The notes beneath the pieces were generated by a model. The model did no database searches and was not told the DNA's origin. It saw nothing but the letters and a program-made list of their open reading frames with translations. The position numbers were made by a program, and so were the translations under genes. Positions 45,556-53,876 of a stretch of DNA of 64,000 bases are shown here, one piece after another. Numbering within the stretch: the first letter of the stretch is position 1; each line of letters begins with the position of its first letter. The DNA is taken from positions 1 to 64,000 of the forward strand of contig PWMU01000026.1 in assembly GCA_003558065.1 (NCBI GenBank), in the 5' to 3' direction. Source of the DNA: Opitutia bacterium. Its GTDB lineage: Bacteria; Verrucomicrobiota; Verrucomicrobiia; Opitutales; T3Sed10-336.

Positions 45556-46839
45556 ATGCCAACGTATTACTACACTGCAATAGATTCGAGCGGAAAGCAG
45601 AAAACCGGCACGATCGAAGCCGCGAGCGAGAATGTCGCGACCAGTCAGATCAAGGAGCAGCGGCTCTTTGTCACGAGTATTTCCACGTCCAAAGGCGGCG
45701 GGAAAACCACGAAGAAAACTGCCAAGAAAAAAGGGACCGGCTTCTTTTCCCTGACTCCCCCGGAGGGCACGAAGAAGAAGCCTTTTGTCATTGGCAAGGT
45801 GGTCAATGCCAAAGGCTTGACCATCTTTACCCGCCAGTTGGCGACCCTGATTCAGGCGGGGCTTCCGCTGCTGCGCAGCCTCGAGGTGCTCGGGCGGCAG
45901 GAGAAGAATCCGGCTTTCAAGTACGTGATCGAGCAGTTGAGCGAGAATGTTCGCTCCGGTAATACGTTTTCCGACGGGCTGGCCCAGCACCCGAAGATCT
46001 TCGACCGCTTGTACGTCAACATGATCCGAGCCGGAGAGGCGGGCGGGGTGCTCGACGTCGTCCTGAACCGGCTGTCCCGGTTCATGGAGAAGTCCCTCGC
46101 CATCAAGAACAAAATCAAGTCGGCGATGGTTTATCCGATCATCGTCCTCTTTGTCGCCTTCGCCATTCTCACCGGACTTCTGATTTTCGTTGTTCCCCAG
46201 TTCGAAGAGATCTTCGAGGATATGCTCGATGGAGCCGAGCTCCCGGCGCTCACCCAGTGGGTCCTGAACACGAGTGACTTTGTGAAGAACAACTTTCTCC
46301 TGACACTCGGGATTTTTGTGGCCGCGTTCATCGCGTTCAAGATCGTGAAAAAGACCGAAATGGGAGGACGGGTGCTGGACTTGATGCTGCTCCATGTTCC
46401 CCCCGTGGGCGACCTTTTCAAGAAGGCGGCGATCGCCCGCTTTACACGGACTTTCGGGACCCTGCTCTCCAGCGGTGTGCCGATCCTTCAATGCCTGATC
46501 ATCACCCGCCAGACCATCGGGAACGCCATCCTCCAGGATGCGATCGACAAGGTCCACGACCGGGTGAAGGAAGGGGATTCGGTGGCGGCGCCGCTGGAGC
46601 AAACCAAGGTGTTTCCCACCATGGTGACCAGTATGATCGATGTGGGTGAGGAGACCGGGGAGCTTCCCGAGATGCTCAACCGCATCGCCGATACCTACGA
46701 CGAAGAGGTGGACAACGCGGTCGCGGCACTCACCTCGGTCATTGAGCCGATCATGATCGTCATCCTCGCGGTGATTGTCGGGATTATCGTTATCGCTCTC
46801 TTCCTCCCGATTATCCGCATCATCGAGGAACTCTCGTAG
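45556..46839 (+). CDS. pilC: Type IV pilus/type II secretion inner-membrane platform PilC/GspF
   Basis: A 427-aa polytopic platform protein on which the PilB ATPase acts. The N-terminal strand segment ([19 protein letters not shown]) is followed by a lysine-rich linker containing [16 protein letters not shown], then two GspF repeats. The first has [22 protein letters not shown] and the second [21 protein letters not shown]. Each is followed by helical hairpins and membrane helices; the last ([20 protein letters not shown]) is near the C-terminus. The length is normal. It ends the pil operon; no pilA, pilD, pilM-Q or pilin cluster follows, so the rest of the machine is encoded elsewhere. Confidence 0.94.
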   Translation: MPTYYYTAIDSSGKQKTGTIEAASENVATSQIKEQRLFVTSISTSKGGGKTTKKTAKKKGTGFFSLTPPEGTKKKPFVIGKVVNAKGLTIFTRQLATLIQAGLPLLRSLEVLGRQEKNPAFKYVIEQLSENVRSGNTFSDGLAQHPKIFDRLYVNMIRAGEAGGVLDVVLNRLSRFMEKSLAIKNKIKSAMVYPIIVLFVAFAILTGLLIFVVPQFEEIFEDMLDGAELPALTQWVLNTSDFVKNNFLLTLGIFVAAFIAFKIVKKTEMGGRVLDLMLLHVPPVGDLFKKAAIARFTRTFGTLLSSGVPILQCLIITRQTIGNAILQDAIDKVHDRVKEGDSVAAPLEQTKVFPTMVTSMIDVGEETGELPEMLNRIADTYDEEVDNAVAALTSVIEPIMIVILAVIVGIIVIALFLPIIRIIEELS

Positions 46840-46963
46840 CGTTTCCCCGGGAAGGGATTCTCAGAGCGGTCGCCGGTTCGCGACTGCGGGTTGAGAGGGC
46901 CGGCAGGGACCGGACCCTCGACTTTCGGGATGTCCCGCCCGCCGCCGGAAAAAAAGCGGTTCT

Positions 46964-47980
46964 TTACTGTGCCGGTTCCCCGCCTGAGGCTTGTGCGGGC
47001 GGGGTGATCAGCAGGGGCGCTTTCAGTCCCGGAATGTAGTCGGAAAACTCCTCGCTGTCGGGGGTTTCCCTCAATGCCTGGCGGACCATACCCATCCGGG
47101 CGTCGAGGTTGTCGATCATGGAGACGAACACCGCTTCCGGGGTGGCCGCCATGGCCGCCGCTCCCCATTCCAGTTCCCCCTGATGACTGAGGATGATGTG
47201 CTCAAGCCGTTCCAGCAGGTCCGGGGCGAGCTTGGCCTTCATGCCCGCCTTGCGTACCAGGCGGTACCCCAGCACGACGTGACCCTGGAGAATTCCGGTC
47301 CGACCCCGTTGAGCCGCGAGTTGACCTTCGTATTCAACCGTCTTGCCAATGTCGTGGAGCAGCAGCCCGCTCAGGGCCAGATCGGGATCGACCACCGGGT
47401 AGAGCGGAAGCAGGGCCCGGCAGCAGCGGGCCATGTGCACGGTGTGTTCGAGCAGGCCGCCCCGATAGGCGTGGTGCATCGAAACGGCGGCCGGCGTCGT
47501 CTTGAAGGCCGGGGAGATCTCCCCGAAAACCGACTCCACCGTAGCGCGCAGGCCATCATTGCGGATCTCAGCTATGAACCCGAACAGTTCCTCCATCAGC
47601 GCCTCCGGATCTTCGGAGGTTGCGGCCACCAGATTATCCAGAACGCCTTCCCGTCCGAGCTCCTCTTCGTTCAAAACCTCGAGCTCGACAATGCGTGGCG
47701 AAAACCGGTTCTGGTAGTACTCGACCTGTCCCTTCAGGCGCACCGGAGAGCCCGCGGCCGTGCCTTTCAGGGTCTCGAAGACCGGGTTGTCGCTGAAGCA
47801 GGTAAAGTGGAATGAGCCGGAACGGTCGCCCACTTCGGCCAGGAGAAAGAGGTTATTGTTCTTGGCGGTCCGCGTGCTGACCTTCCGGACCAGAAGCACC
47901 GCACCGAAAGGTTCGCCCGCGGCGCGTGCCGAAGACTTGAGGTCGGAGACGGTCAGGTTTTCTCGAGTACGGTCGCTCAT
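46964..47980 (-). CDS. HD-domain 3'-5' exoribonuclease, YhaM-like
   Basis: A 338-aa protein with an N-terminal OB-fold (FGAVLLVRKVSTRTAKNNNLFLLAEVGDRSG, FSPRIVELEVLNEE) and a C-terminal HD domain. The HD metal residues appear as AYRGGLLEHTVHMARC, LSGLLLHDIGKTVEY (His-Asp) and LEHIILSHQGELEWG. This OB-HD order is that of YhaM/CBF1-type exoribonucleases that trim RNA and single-stranded DNA 3' ends. The start ATG (47980) overlaps the stop of the upstream isochorismatase-family gene by four bases, so the two are translationally coupled. It is convergent with pilC across about 125 bp. Confidence 0.87.
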   Translation of the reverse strand: MSDRTRENLTVSDLKSSARAAGEPFGAVLLVRKVSTRTAKNNNLFLLAEVGDRSGSFHFTCFSDNPVFETLKGTAAGSPVRLKGQVEYYQNRFSPRIVELEVLNEEELGREGVLDNLVAATSEDPEALMEELFGFIAEIRNDGLRATVESVFGEISPAFKTTPAAVSMHHAYRGGLLEHTVHMARCCRALLPLYPVVDPDLALSGLLLHDIGKTVEYEGQLAAQRGRTGILQGHVVLGYRLVRKAGMKAKLAPDLLERLEHIILSHQGELEWGAAAMAATPEAVFVSMIDNLDARMGMVRQALRETPDSEEFSDYIPGLKAPLLITPPAQASGGEPAQ

Positions 47981-48546
47981 GCATTCTTGACCAGCGAGGT
48001 TATTTCCCGGAAACAACGGTGGTCGGTGTCTCCCAAAATGCTGTAAATCACCGTTTCCGCGGGCAGGACATGGGCCCCGGCGCCGGCAAGGGCGCGCAGG
48101 ACCACGCTGGCGTCCTCTTCCCGGCGCGCGCCGACGCAGTCGCTCAACAGCGTCACTTCATACCCGTGGTCGATGGCGTCAATGACACTCTGGTAGACGC
48201 AGATTGGCGTCTCCAGTCCGGCAATGAGAAGGTGGTGAATATCTTTTTCCTTAAGCAAGGCATCCAGCCCCTCCGCGCCGAAACAGGAAAAACGCTGCTT
48301 GGCAAAGACCGTGGGAGAACCGGCCGCCGCAAGCAGGTTCTCCAGGGTGTGCCCCAGTTTTTCCGGGACCTGTTCGGTGAAAATCACCGGGATTTCCAGA
48401 TTCTGCGCCGCCTTCACCGCAAGGGTGCAGCGGCTCACGAATTCTTCTCCGCGGGGAAACGCACGAACAAAGGGCTCTTGAATATCGAGGGCGATCAACG
48501 CGAGCCCGGAAAGGTCCGGACTCTCATCCTTGTTTTCATCCATCAT
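47977..48546 (-). CDS. Isochorismatase-family cysteine hydrolase
   Basis: A 189-aa cysteine hydrolase of the isochorismatase-like fold. The catalytic triad is visible: Asp21 in LIALDIQEPF, Lys83 in TVFAKQRFSCF, and Cys116 in GLETPICVYQSVIDA, with a cis-peptide region just before the Cys. This places it among nicotinamidase-like amidohydrolases such as YcaC, rather than true isochorismatases, but the substrate is unknown. It is the first gene of a minus-strand pair with the YhaM-like exonuclease, overlapping by four bases. The pairing is odd, and no metabolic link is evident. Confidence 0.9.
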   Translation of the reverse strand: MMDENKDESPDLSGLALIALDIQEPFVRAFPRGEEFVSRCTLAVKAAQNLEIPVIFTEQVPEKLGHTLENLLAAAGSPTVFAKQRFSCFGAEGLDALLKEKDIHHLLIAGLETPICVYQSVIDAIDHGYEVTLLSDCVGARREEDASVVLRALAGAGAHVLPAETVIYSILGDTDHRCFREITSLVKNA

Positions 48547-48665
48547 AGGGCACCATGATACGAGCGCCGGCGGGTGGCGAAAGCCTTAAATTCCGCGTCC
48601 GGTTCCGTTCGGGGGACAGTCCGCCGATTATTTCAACCTTTAAACAGAATCGGCTTGGAACCGGT

Positions 48666-48691
48666 GCCTGTCACAAAATAGGGTGACAGGC
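48666..48691. promoter_or_regulatory. Perfect 9-bp inverted repeat just before the start of the 48694 gene
   Basis: gcctgtcac (48666-48674) and gtgacaggc (48683-48691) are perfectly complementary with an 8-nt gap (aaaatagg). The element ends two bases before the ATG at 48694 and covers the place of the ribosome-binding site. It fits either a dimeric repressor operator or an RNA hairpin that masks translation. A flanking ccgatt/aatcgg pair lies further upstream. Confidence 0.6.
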
Positions 48692-48693
48692 GA

Positions 48694-49194
48694 ATGATGA
48701 ATTGGCAAATCAAGCCCTTCTCGCATCGCTGCTGCATCACCGGAGACGTCTTTGAGGACGGAGCCCGTTACGTCAGCTACCTCGTCGTCGAGGAGGGCCA
48801 ACAGGAGTTGTCACGCTTCGACGTGGCCGAGTCGGCGGAGGCCCGCTTCGAGCCTCCGGGCGAGGTGCTCTGTCGCTGGTCGCGGGTTTATAAGGAAAAG
48901 CCGGAACGTGAGAACCCTTCCAGAAGGCAAAAGGAAAGTGCCGAATCCATGTTCTTCTCGCTTTTCGAATCCGAAGACGACGGGGATGGGGAGGATCGTG
49001 AAACCATGAAACAGGTCCTGGCCGTTTTTCTCGAGCGGAAAAAAATACTCAAAGACCGCGGGTTTGCCAATCAAGGCGCTGTCCAGGTGATGGAGCACCG
49101 CAAAAGCGGCAATGTTTTCCTCGTTCCCACCGGCAGGATGACCCCGGAGGCCCTGCTGCGCATCCAGGAGGAACTCGGGGAGTGGATCGGTTAA
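48694..49194 (+). CDS. Hypothetical protein, possibly cysteine-based metal site
   Basis: A 166-aa soluble protein I do not recognise. The start has a Cys-rich block, HRCCITGDVFEDGARYVSYLV, followed by VLCRWSRVYKEKP, which together could bind a metal (C-C...C). The middle is charged and includes an acidic run (SEDDGDGEDRETM). The C-terminal third (VLAVFLERKKILKDRGF, MTPEALLRIQEELGEWIG) is helical. The length and composition look native. It ends overlapping the rpoN 3' end by four bases (convergent). The start is either ATG 48694 or ATG 48697; a strong palindrome precedes it. Function unknown. Confidence 0.72.
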   Translation: MMNWQIKPFSHRCCITGDVFEDGARYVSYLVVEEGQQELSRFDVAESAEARFEPPGEVLCRWSRVYKEKPERENPSRRQKESAESMFFSLFESEDDGDGEDRETMKQVLAVFLERKKILKDRGFANQGAVQVMEHRKSGNVFLVPTGRMTPEALLRIQEELGEWIG

Positions 49195-50645
49195 AATCTC
49201 CTGCGCAGTTTGGCCGGCAGGATGCCCAGGCTTTCCCGGTACTTGGCGACGGTGCGGCGGGCTATGTTGATGTTCTTTTCCTTGAGGATATTGGCGATTT
49301 CCTGGTCGCTCAAGGGTTTGCGCGGCGACTCCTCTTCAATCAGGTGGGCGATTTTGTCCTTGATCGTTGTGTTGGATACCGAGCTGCCGTCCTCGGACTG
49401 GTAACCCGGCGTAAAGAAGTATTTGAACTCGAAGGTTCCGTGGGGAGTCTTGATGTACTTGTTGGCGATTGCCCTGCTGACGGTGGTTTCGTGCACGCCC
49501 ACCGCCTGCGCGATCTCGGTCATTGTCAGAGGGCGCAACTTTGAAAGGCCCTCCCTGAAAAAGTCCTTCTGGACCTTGATGATTTCCTTTGAGATTCGCT
49601 CGATCGTCTGTTGCCGCTGCTCGATGGAACTGATGAGGAATTTGCCGTTGCGCAGCTTTTCCCGGATGTATTCCTTCTCTTTACGGCTCAAATGGCCGCT
49701 GGCAATCAGGTTTTTGTAAGTATTGGATATACGAATACGCGGGATGTAGTCGTTGTTCATCTCGACGGTGAAATCATCCCCGTCGCGATGGACAATCACA
49801 TCGGGAACGACAACCCGGTTGGTGTCCTCCGCGAACCTGCGTCCGGGGGAGGGATCCAGGCCCGCGATTTCCTGCAGGGCATCCTGGGCGGCGGTTACGC
49901 TTACAGACGCTTTTCGGGCGATTTCCGGAATCCGCCTGCGCATCAACAGGTCGAAGTGGTCCCGGATGATCGACGCTGCGAGCGAATCCCCGCGCCCCTG
50001 CAGCTTCAATTGCTGGAGCAGGCACTCCCGGAGATCCCTGCAGCCGATTCCTGGCGGATCGAAGGACTTGAGAAGCTCGGAGGCATTCTGCAGGTCCTCC
50101 AGGGAGATGTCGGAATAGGCCGCAAGGTCTTCGGGCGAAACGGTCAGGAATCCGCGGTCGTCCAGGCTGCCGATCAGGTACTGCATGGCCGCCATCTCCC
50201 CCCCTGAGCAATCGGAGAGTTTTGCCTGCTCCATCAGGTACTCCTGGAGTGAAGTTTCACTGACCAGTGAATCGAAGAAGTGCTGCCGTCTCTGGGCGTC
50301 CTCCGAGGTGTGGGGGCCCGTTGCCGATTGGTTGTAATACGAGTCGCGGGAGTCCTCCGTCAACTCTCTGAGCATGGCGAGATCCGGCTCGAGCTCGCCG
50401 TTTCCGCTGCCTCCTGCGTCGGTATCCCCGCCCGGCTCGTCCGCGTTTCCGTTGTTGTCGAGATTCTCGGTTTTCATGGGCAGCTCTTCGAGCAACGGAT
50501 TGTTCTGGAGCTCCTCGCGAATGGTTGTTTGAAGGTCCAGCGCCGGCACCTGGAGAATCTTCAGGGATTGGCGCAGCTGAGGCGCCAGTACCTGCTGCTG
50601 GGTCTGCTTTTGTACCTGTTGTAAGCCTTGCCATCGTTCGGGCAT
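49191..50645 (-). CDS. rpoN: RNA polymerase sigma-54 factor
   Basis: A 484-aa sigma-54 that needs an AAA+ activator to open -24/-12 promoters. Region I is Gln/Leu-rich (QVQKQTQQQVLAPQLRQSLKILQVPALDL), region II is the acidic linker (DNNGNADEPGGDTDAGGSG), and the core-binding domain includes LLKSFDPPGIGCRDLRECLLQQL. The HTH (PLTMTEIAQAVGVHETTVSRAIANKYIKTP) and the RpoN box (INIARRTVAKYRESLGI) are intact. The C-terminus ends in KLRRRF. The ATG at 50645 (MPERWQGLQ) is chosen because region I starts there; the upstream extension overlaps the kinase gene. No bEBP activator is visible in the window. Confidence 0.96.
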   Translation of the reverse strand: MPERWQGLQQVQKQTQQQVLAPQLRQSLKILQVPALDLQTTIREELQNNPLLEELPMKTENLDNNGNADEPGGDTDAGGSGNGELEPDLAMLRELTEDSRDSYYNQSATGPHTSEDAQRRQHFFDSLVSETSLQEYLMEQAKLSDCSGGEMAAMQYLIGSLDDRGFLTVSPEDLAAYSDISLEDLQNASELLKSFDPPGIGCRDLRECLLQQLKLQGRGDSLAASIIRDHFDLLMRRRIPEIARKASVSVTAAQDALQEIAGLDPSPGRRFAEDTNRVVVPDVIVHRDGDDFTVEMNNDYIPRIRISNTYKNLIASGHLSRKEKEYIREKLRNGKFLISSIEQRQQTIERISKEIIKVQKDFFREGLSKLRPLTMTEIAQAVGVHETTVSRAIANKYIKTPHGTFEFKYFFTPGYQSEDGSSVSNTTIKDKIAHLIEEESPRKPLSDQEIANILKEKNINIARRTVAKYRESLGILPAKLRRRF

Positions 50646-50692
50646 AGTTGTGAATTCTGAAATGGAAGGGCTGCCGGGCCCAGGGTGTGCGT

Positions 50693-51655
50693 TCAATCCC
50701 TGTCCGTCCGTGCTCCTTGAAGGTTGGCTGCGAAAATTTTCCCGATGTAGGCGGCGAGCTGTTCGTTGGTTGGCCCGAAGCCTTCGCTGTAGAGGTACAT
50801 TTCCAGGTCGTAGAGCATTTCGATCGCGGAGGTGTAGCGGTTCTCCCGTCTGCGATTCAGCGCTTTGGCGAGCAGGTCGTTCAGTGGCTTGTCGATTTCC
50901 TTTCGTGCTGAAGGAAAGTGGGGCAGGGGGAGGTTCCGGATGTTGTTCCAGGTCGCGTTGCAGTCATCCGCCAGAAAAATGTTCCGGCCGAGCAGGATTT
51001 CGCTCATAACCACCCCCAGGGAAAAGAGGTCCGCACGGCCGTCGGTGCATTCGTAGTTGGCCTGTTCCGGAGAGGTGTATTCGGGTTTTCCCGGGATGAT
51101 GTGCCCTTCTCCGTCGTGCATCAGGTCCATTGCCTTGGCGATGCCGAAGTCGGTGAGCTTAACGTCGCCCGAAACGGAAAGCATGATGTTCTTCGGGTTG
51201 ACGTCCCGGTGCACGATGTTGAGGGGGCGTTCATCCGCCCTTCGCTTGCGATGGGCGTAAGCCAGGGCGCGGCAGACTCGCGAGATGATGAAGGTCGCGA
51301 GACCGACCGGGACCGCGATCCCGCGCTCAACATGGGTCTGCACGAATTGTTCCAGGGTCACGCCGTCCACGTACTCCATGACAATGAAGTACTGACCGGA
51401 GATCTCCCCGAGATTGTAGATCTGTACTATGTTGGTGTGGATCAGGTCGGCGGCCAGGCGCGCTTCGCCGATGAAATTGGTGCGAAACTCTTCGATTTCG
51501 GAGTACTCCTCCCTGATCAATTTGATAGCGACCTTCTTTTCGAAACCGCTGGCTCCCCGCTGCCGCGCCTCATAGACGATGCCCATGCCGCCTTCGGCGA
51601 TACGTCGAACGAGCTCGAAGTGGATTTCATTAAAAATATGACGTATTTTCGGCAT
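50693..51655 (-). CDS. Hanks-type serine/threonine protein kinase
   Basis: A 320-aa soluble eukaryotic-like kinase. The P-loop is IAEGGMGIVYEARQR (residues about 19-33), the ATP-binding Lys45 is in VAIKLI, and Glu lies in the following helix (GEARLAADLIHTN). The catalytic loop is HRDVNPKNIML near residue 150 and DFG is in KLTDFGIAKAMD. The activation segment has GKPEYTSPEQANYECTDGRADLFSLGVV, with the usual P-E-Q. There is no membrane helix or sensor domain. The C-terminus is short (EQLAAYIGKIFAANLQGA). It lies upstream of rpoN on the same strand with a 47-bp gap, so it may be co-transcribed; a functional link to sigma-54 is speculative. Confidence 0.93.
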   Translation of the reverse strand: MPKIRHIFNEIHFELVRRIAEGGMGIVYEARQRGASGFEKKVAIKLIREEYSEIEEFRTNFIGEARLAADLIHTNIVQIYNLGEISGQYFIVMEYVDGVTLEQFVQTHVERGIAVPVGLATFIISRVCRALAYAHRKRRADERPLNIVHRDVNPKNIMLSVSGDVKLTDFGIAKAMDLMHDGEGHIIPGKPEYTSPEQANYECTDGRADLFSLGVVMSEILLGRNIFLADDCNATWNNIRNLPLPHFPSARKEIDKPLNDLLAKALNRRRENRYTSAIEMLYDLEMYLYSEGFGPTNEQLAAYIGKIFAANLQGARTDRD

Positions 51656-51773
51656 TGGCTATCCCGCGGCATCGAAAGAATCTTAGTAGCACAAACGATG
51701 CCGAAAATCCACCTAAAACTCGTCCTCCGGGTTTTTGCGAAAGGGGTCTCCCGCTGAAAATCCGGTAGCCTCA

Positions 51774-51802
51774 TTGACAGAGCGGGGCGGGCGGCTTAAT
51801 TA
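51774..51802 (+). promoter_or_regulatory. Candidate promoter of the IscA-type gene, near-leaderless
   Basis: A perfect -35 TTGACA (51774-51779) is 17 bp from TAATTA (51797-51802). The ATG at 51809 sits about seven bases past the -10, where transcription would start, and no Shine-Dalgarno is present. This predicts a leaderless transcript. Confidence 0.55.
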
Positions 51803-51808
51803 GACTAC

Positions 51809-52126
51809 ATGATTAGCCTTTCGGAAGCCGCCGCAAGCAAACTTAAGACGATGAAAAAGGAGGTCGGGGATGACTCGAAGCTCCTGAGGGTTTTCGTTGA
51901 GACGGGAGGTTGTTCCGGCTTTCAGTACGGAATGTCGTTTGACGTCCCGAAGGACAACGATGTCCACCTGGAAAGCGAGGGGGTGCCGATGGTAATGGAT
52001 CCGGCCAGTTACGAGTACCTTAAGGACGTCCGTATCGAATTCGACGACGGGTTGAAAGGGAAAGGGTTCGAGATAATCAACCCGGGCGCGACCAGTACCT
52101 GCGGGTGCGGGAAGTCTTTTAGCTAG
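51809..52126 (+). CDS. A-type iron-sulfur cluster carrier (IscA/ErpA family)
   Basis: A 105-aa Fe-S carrier that delivers clusters to apoproteins. The three conserved cysteines are Cys35 in ETGGCSGFQYGM and Cys98/Cys100 in GATSTCGCGKSF. The middle region (VPMVMDPASYEYLKDVRIEFDDGLKGKGFEIINP) is the family's standard. The length is normal for the SUFB/IscA/ErpA group; the exact name cannot be fixed without genome context. It is monocistronic, divergent from the kinase, and about 418 bp upstream of nusA. No isc or suf genes are near. Confidence 0.93.
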   Translation: MISLSEAAASKLKTMKKEVGDDSKLLRVFVETGGCSGFQYGMSFDVPKDNDVHLESEGVPMVMDPASYEYLKDVRIEFDDGLKGKGFEIINPGATSTCGCGKSFS

Positions 52127-52451
52127 AGAGGCTGCGGGGCGGACCCGGCCGGTCGGCTGTCCGTACCCGGCAGCGGCTTCCCGGGACGGATGGGGGTGAT
52201 TCCGCTTTGTCCGGCGAGACCGGAAAGCTCTCCGCTTCTCCGCTTGCAGCCCGGGGATGATCCCGGAAGCCCGCTGCGGCCGCCGAGAGCTTCGAAATAG
52301 CGACAATTTCAGGGGGGAGCAGCCCGGGGGACGGCCGGTCCGGCCGGGCCGGGGTTTCGGTGATTCTAACTCAGTGATGGTAAGAGGGAACACAGCCTTC
52401 CGACAGGGGGCCTCGTTCCGCAAGGGGGCTTTGACACCGGCAGATGCTGTC
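52127..52451. other. Long gene-free leader between iscA-type gene and nusA
   Basis: No convincing gene. GC-rich self-complementary runs occur, including cggccggtccggccg near 52,333-52,347, which could terminate or fold the iscA transcript. RimP is commonly encoded immediately before nusA; no rimP is seen here. A promoter follows at 52452. Confidence 0.4.
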
Positions 52452-52480
52452 TTGACATGAATTTCAGCCACCTTTACTGT
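52452..52480 (+). promoter_or_regulatory. Candidate promoter of the nusA-infB-rbfA operon
   Basis: A perfect -35 TTGACA (52452-52457) is followed after 17 bp by TACTGT (52475-52480), a weak -10. The predicted leader is about 60 nt to the nusA ATG at 52545. Confidence 0.5.
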
Positions 52481-52544
52481 TGATCGCTTAAAACCGTAAT
52501 TTCAGAGCCGGTTCAAGCAGCGGCACTACTTTTATAAGCAACTA

Positions 52545-53804
52545 ATGAGCAGCGATATACTTTCAGTCCTGGAGCACATGGAAAAGGAGAAGGGGATCCG
52601 TCGTGACGACATGATCTCCGCCATTGCCGGTGCCATCAAAAATGCGGCTCAACGGGGGGTGAATGCCGGCCAGGAACTGCGTGTCGAGATCAATCCGCGG
52701 AACGGAGCGCTGAAAGCGTGGGCCCAGTACCGCGTGGTTGACTCGGTTAGTGATCCCAACTGCGAGATTCATATAGAAAAAGCTTCCGCGATCCAGCCCG
52801 GAATCAGCCTGGGGGACACTCTCGAAAAGGAGATTGACCCCTCGTTCCTGGGGCGGATCGCCGCACAGTCTGCCCGCCAGGCGATCATGCAGCGTCTGCG
52901 GCAGTTTGAGAAGGATCGGATCTACGACGATTACAAGGACAGCGTGGGTACGATTGTCTCCGGGGTGGTGCGCCGCCGGGAGCGGGGTGATCTTGTCGTC
53001 GACCTCGGCCGGGCCGAGGCGATCCTGCCTCCCAAGGAACGCGTTCCGGGGGAGGATTATTCTCCGGGCGAACGGATCCGCTGCCTTTTGCTCAATATCG
53101 AGTCGACCAATCGCGGGCCCGAGCTCATTCTTTCACGGGCTCACCCGAATTTCATCCGGCGACTGTTCGAGCTTGAGGTCACGGAGATCGCCGACGGCAC
53201 CGTCCGGATCGAGGCCCTGGCGAGGGAGCCCGGGTACCGGACAAAGATCGCGGTCTCCAGCTCCGATTCGAAGGTGGATCCCGTGGGGGCCTGCGTCGGC
53301 GCGCGCGGAGCCCGCGTCAAGAGCATTGTCCGCGAACTGGCCGGCGAAAAGATCGACATTGTACGCTACTTCAAGGAACCCACCGAAATGCTGGTGGAGA
53401 CCCTCAAGCCGGCTATCCCGAAGAACATCAGCATCGACGAGAAGAGCCGCAAAATCTACTTCGAGGTTTCCGAAGACGACCTGGCTGTCGCCATCGGGCG
53501 TCGCGGCCAGAACGCCCGCCTGACTTCGCGGTTGCTGGGCTGGAAACTGGATGTGGCCAAGGAAAAGCCGCAGAAACTCGACTTCGAGGACAAGAAACGA
53601 CTCGCTGCCGAAGGGTTGAATCAGATTCGGGGGATCGAAGGCGAGTTGGCCGAACGGCTCGTGGCCAAAGGGTTCGTCAGCCCGGAAGCTTTTGTCGGGG
53701 TGGAGAAGGAGGATTTAATCGACGCCGGGTTCGAGCCGGAAGAGGCTGATGACATCCTTCGGAAAGTTTCGGCCCATTTCAACCCTGAGAACGTCACTCA
53801 ATAA
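52545..53804 (+). CDS. nusA: Transcription termination/antitermination protein NusA
   Basis: A 419-aa RNA polymerase-binding factor modulating pausing, termination and antitermination. The N-terminal domain (1-125) with [24 protein letters not shown] binds polymerase. The S1 domain runs about 130-200 ([29 protein letters not shown]), KH1 includes [25 protein letters not shown], and KH2 includes [23 protein letters not shown] helix-hairpin-helix-like C-terminus ends the protein ([38 protein letters not shown]). It leads the operon; infB follows 72 bp later. rimP, often upstream, is absent. Confidence 0.97.
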   Translation: MSSDILSVLEHMEKEKGIRRDDMISAIAGAIKNAAQRGVNAGQELRVEINPRNGALKAWAQYRVVDSVSDPNCEIHIEKASAIQPGISLGDTLEKEIDPSFLGRIAAQSARQAIMQRLRQFEKDRIYDDYKDSVGTIVSGVVRRRERGDLVVDLGRAEAILPPKERVPGEDYSPGERIRCLLLNIESTNRGPELILSRAHPNFIRRLFELEVTEIADGTVRIEALAREPGYRTKIAVSSSDSKVDPVGACVGARGARVKSIVRELAGEKIDIVRYFKEPTEMLVETLKPAIPKNISIDEKSRKIYFEVSEDDLAVAIGRRGQNARLTSRLLGWKLDVAKEKPQKLDFEDKKRLAAEGLNQIRGIEGELAERLVAKGFVSPEAFVGVEKEDLIDAGFEPEEADDILRKVSAHFNPENVTQ

Positions 53805-53876
53805 GGGCGTGTTTGGCGATGGGAAGCGGCGGCGCTTTCCGCCCATCCCGTACCAAAGGATATAGATTAGCAACTG

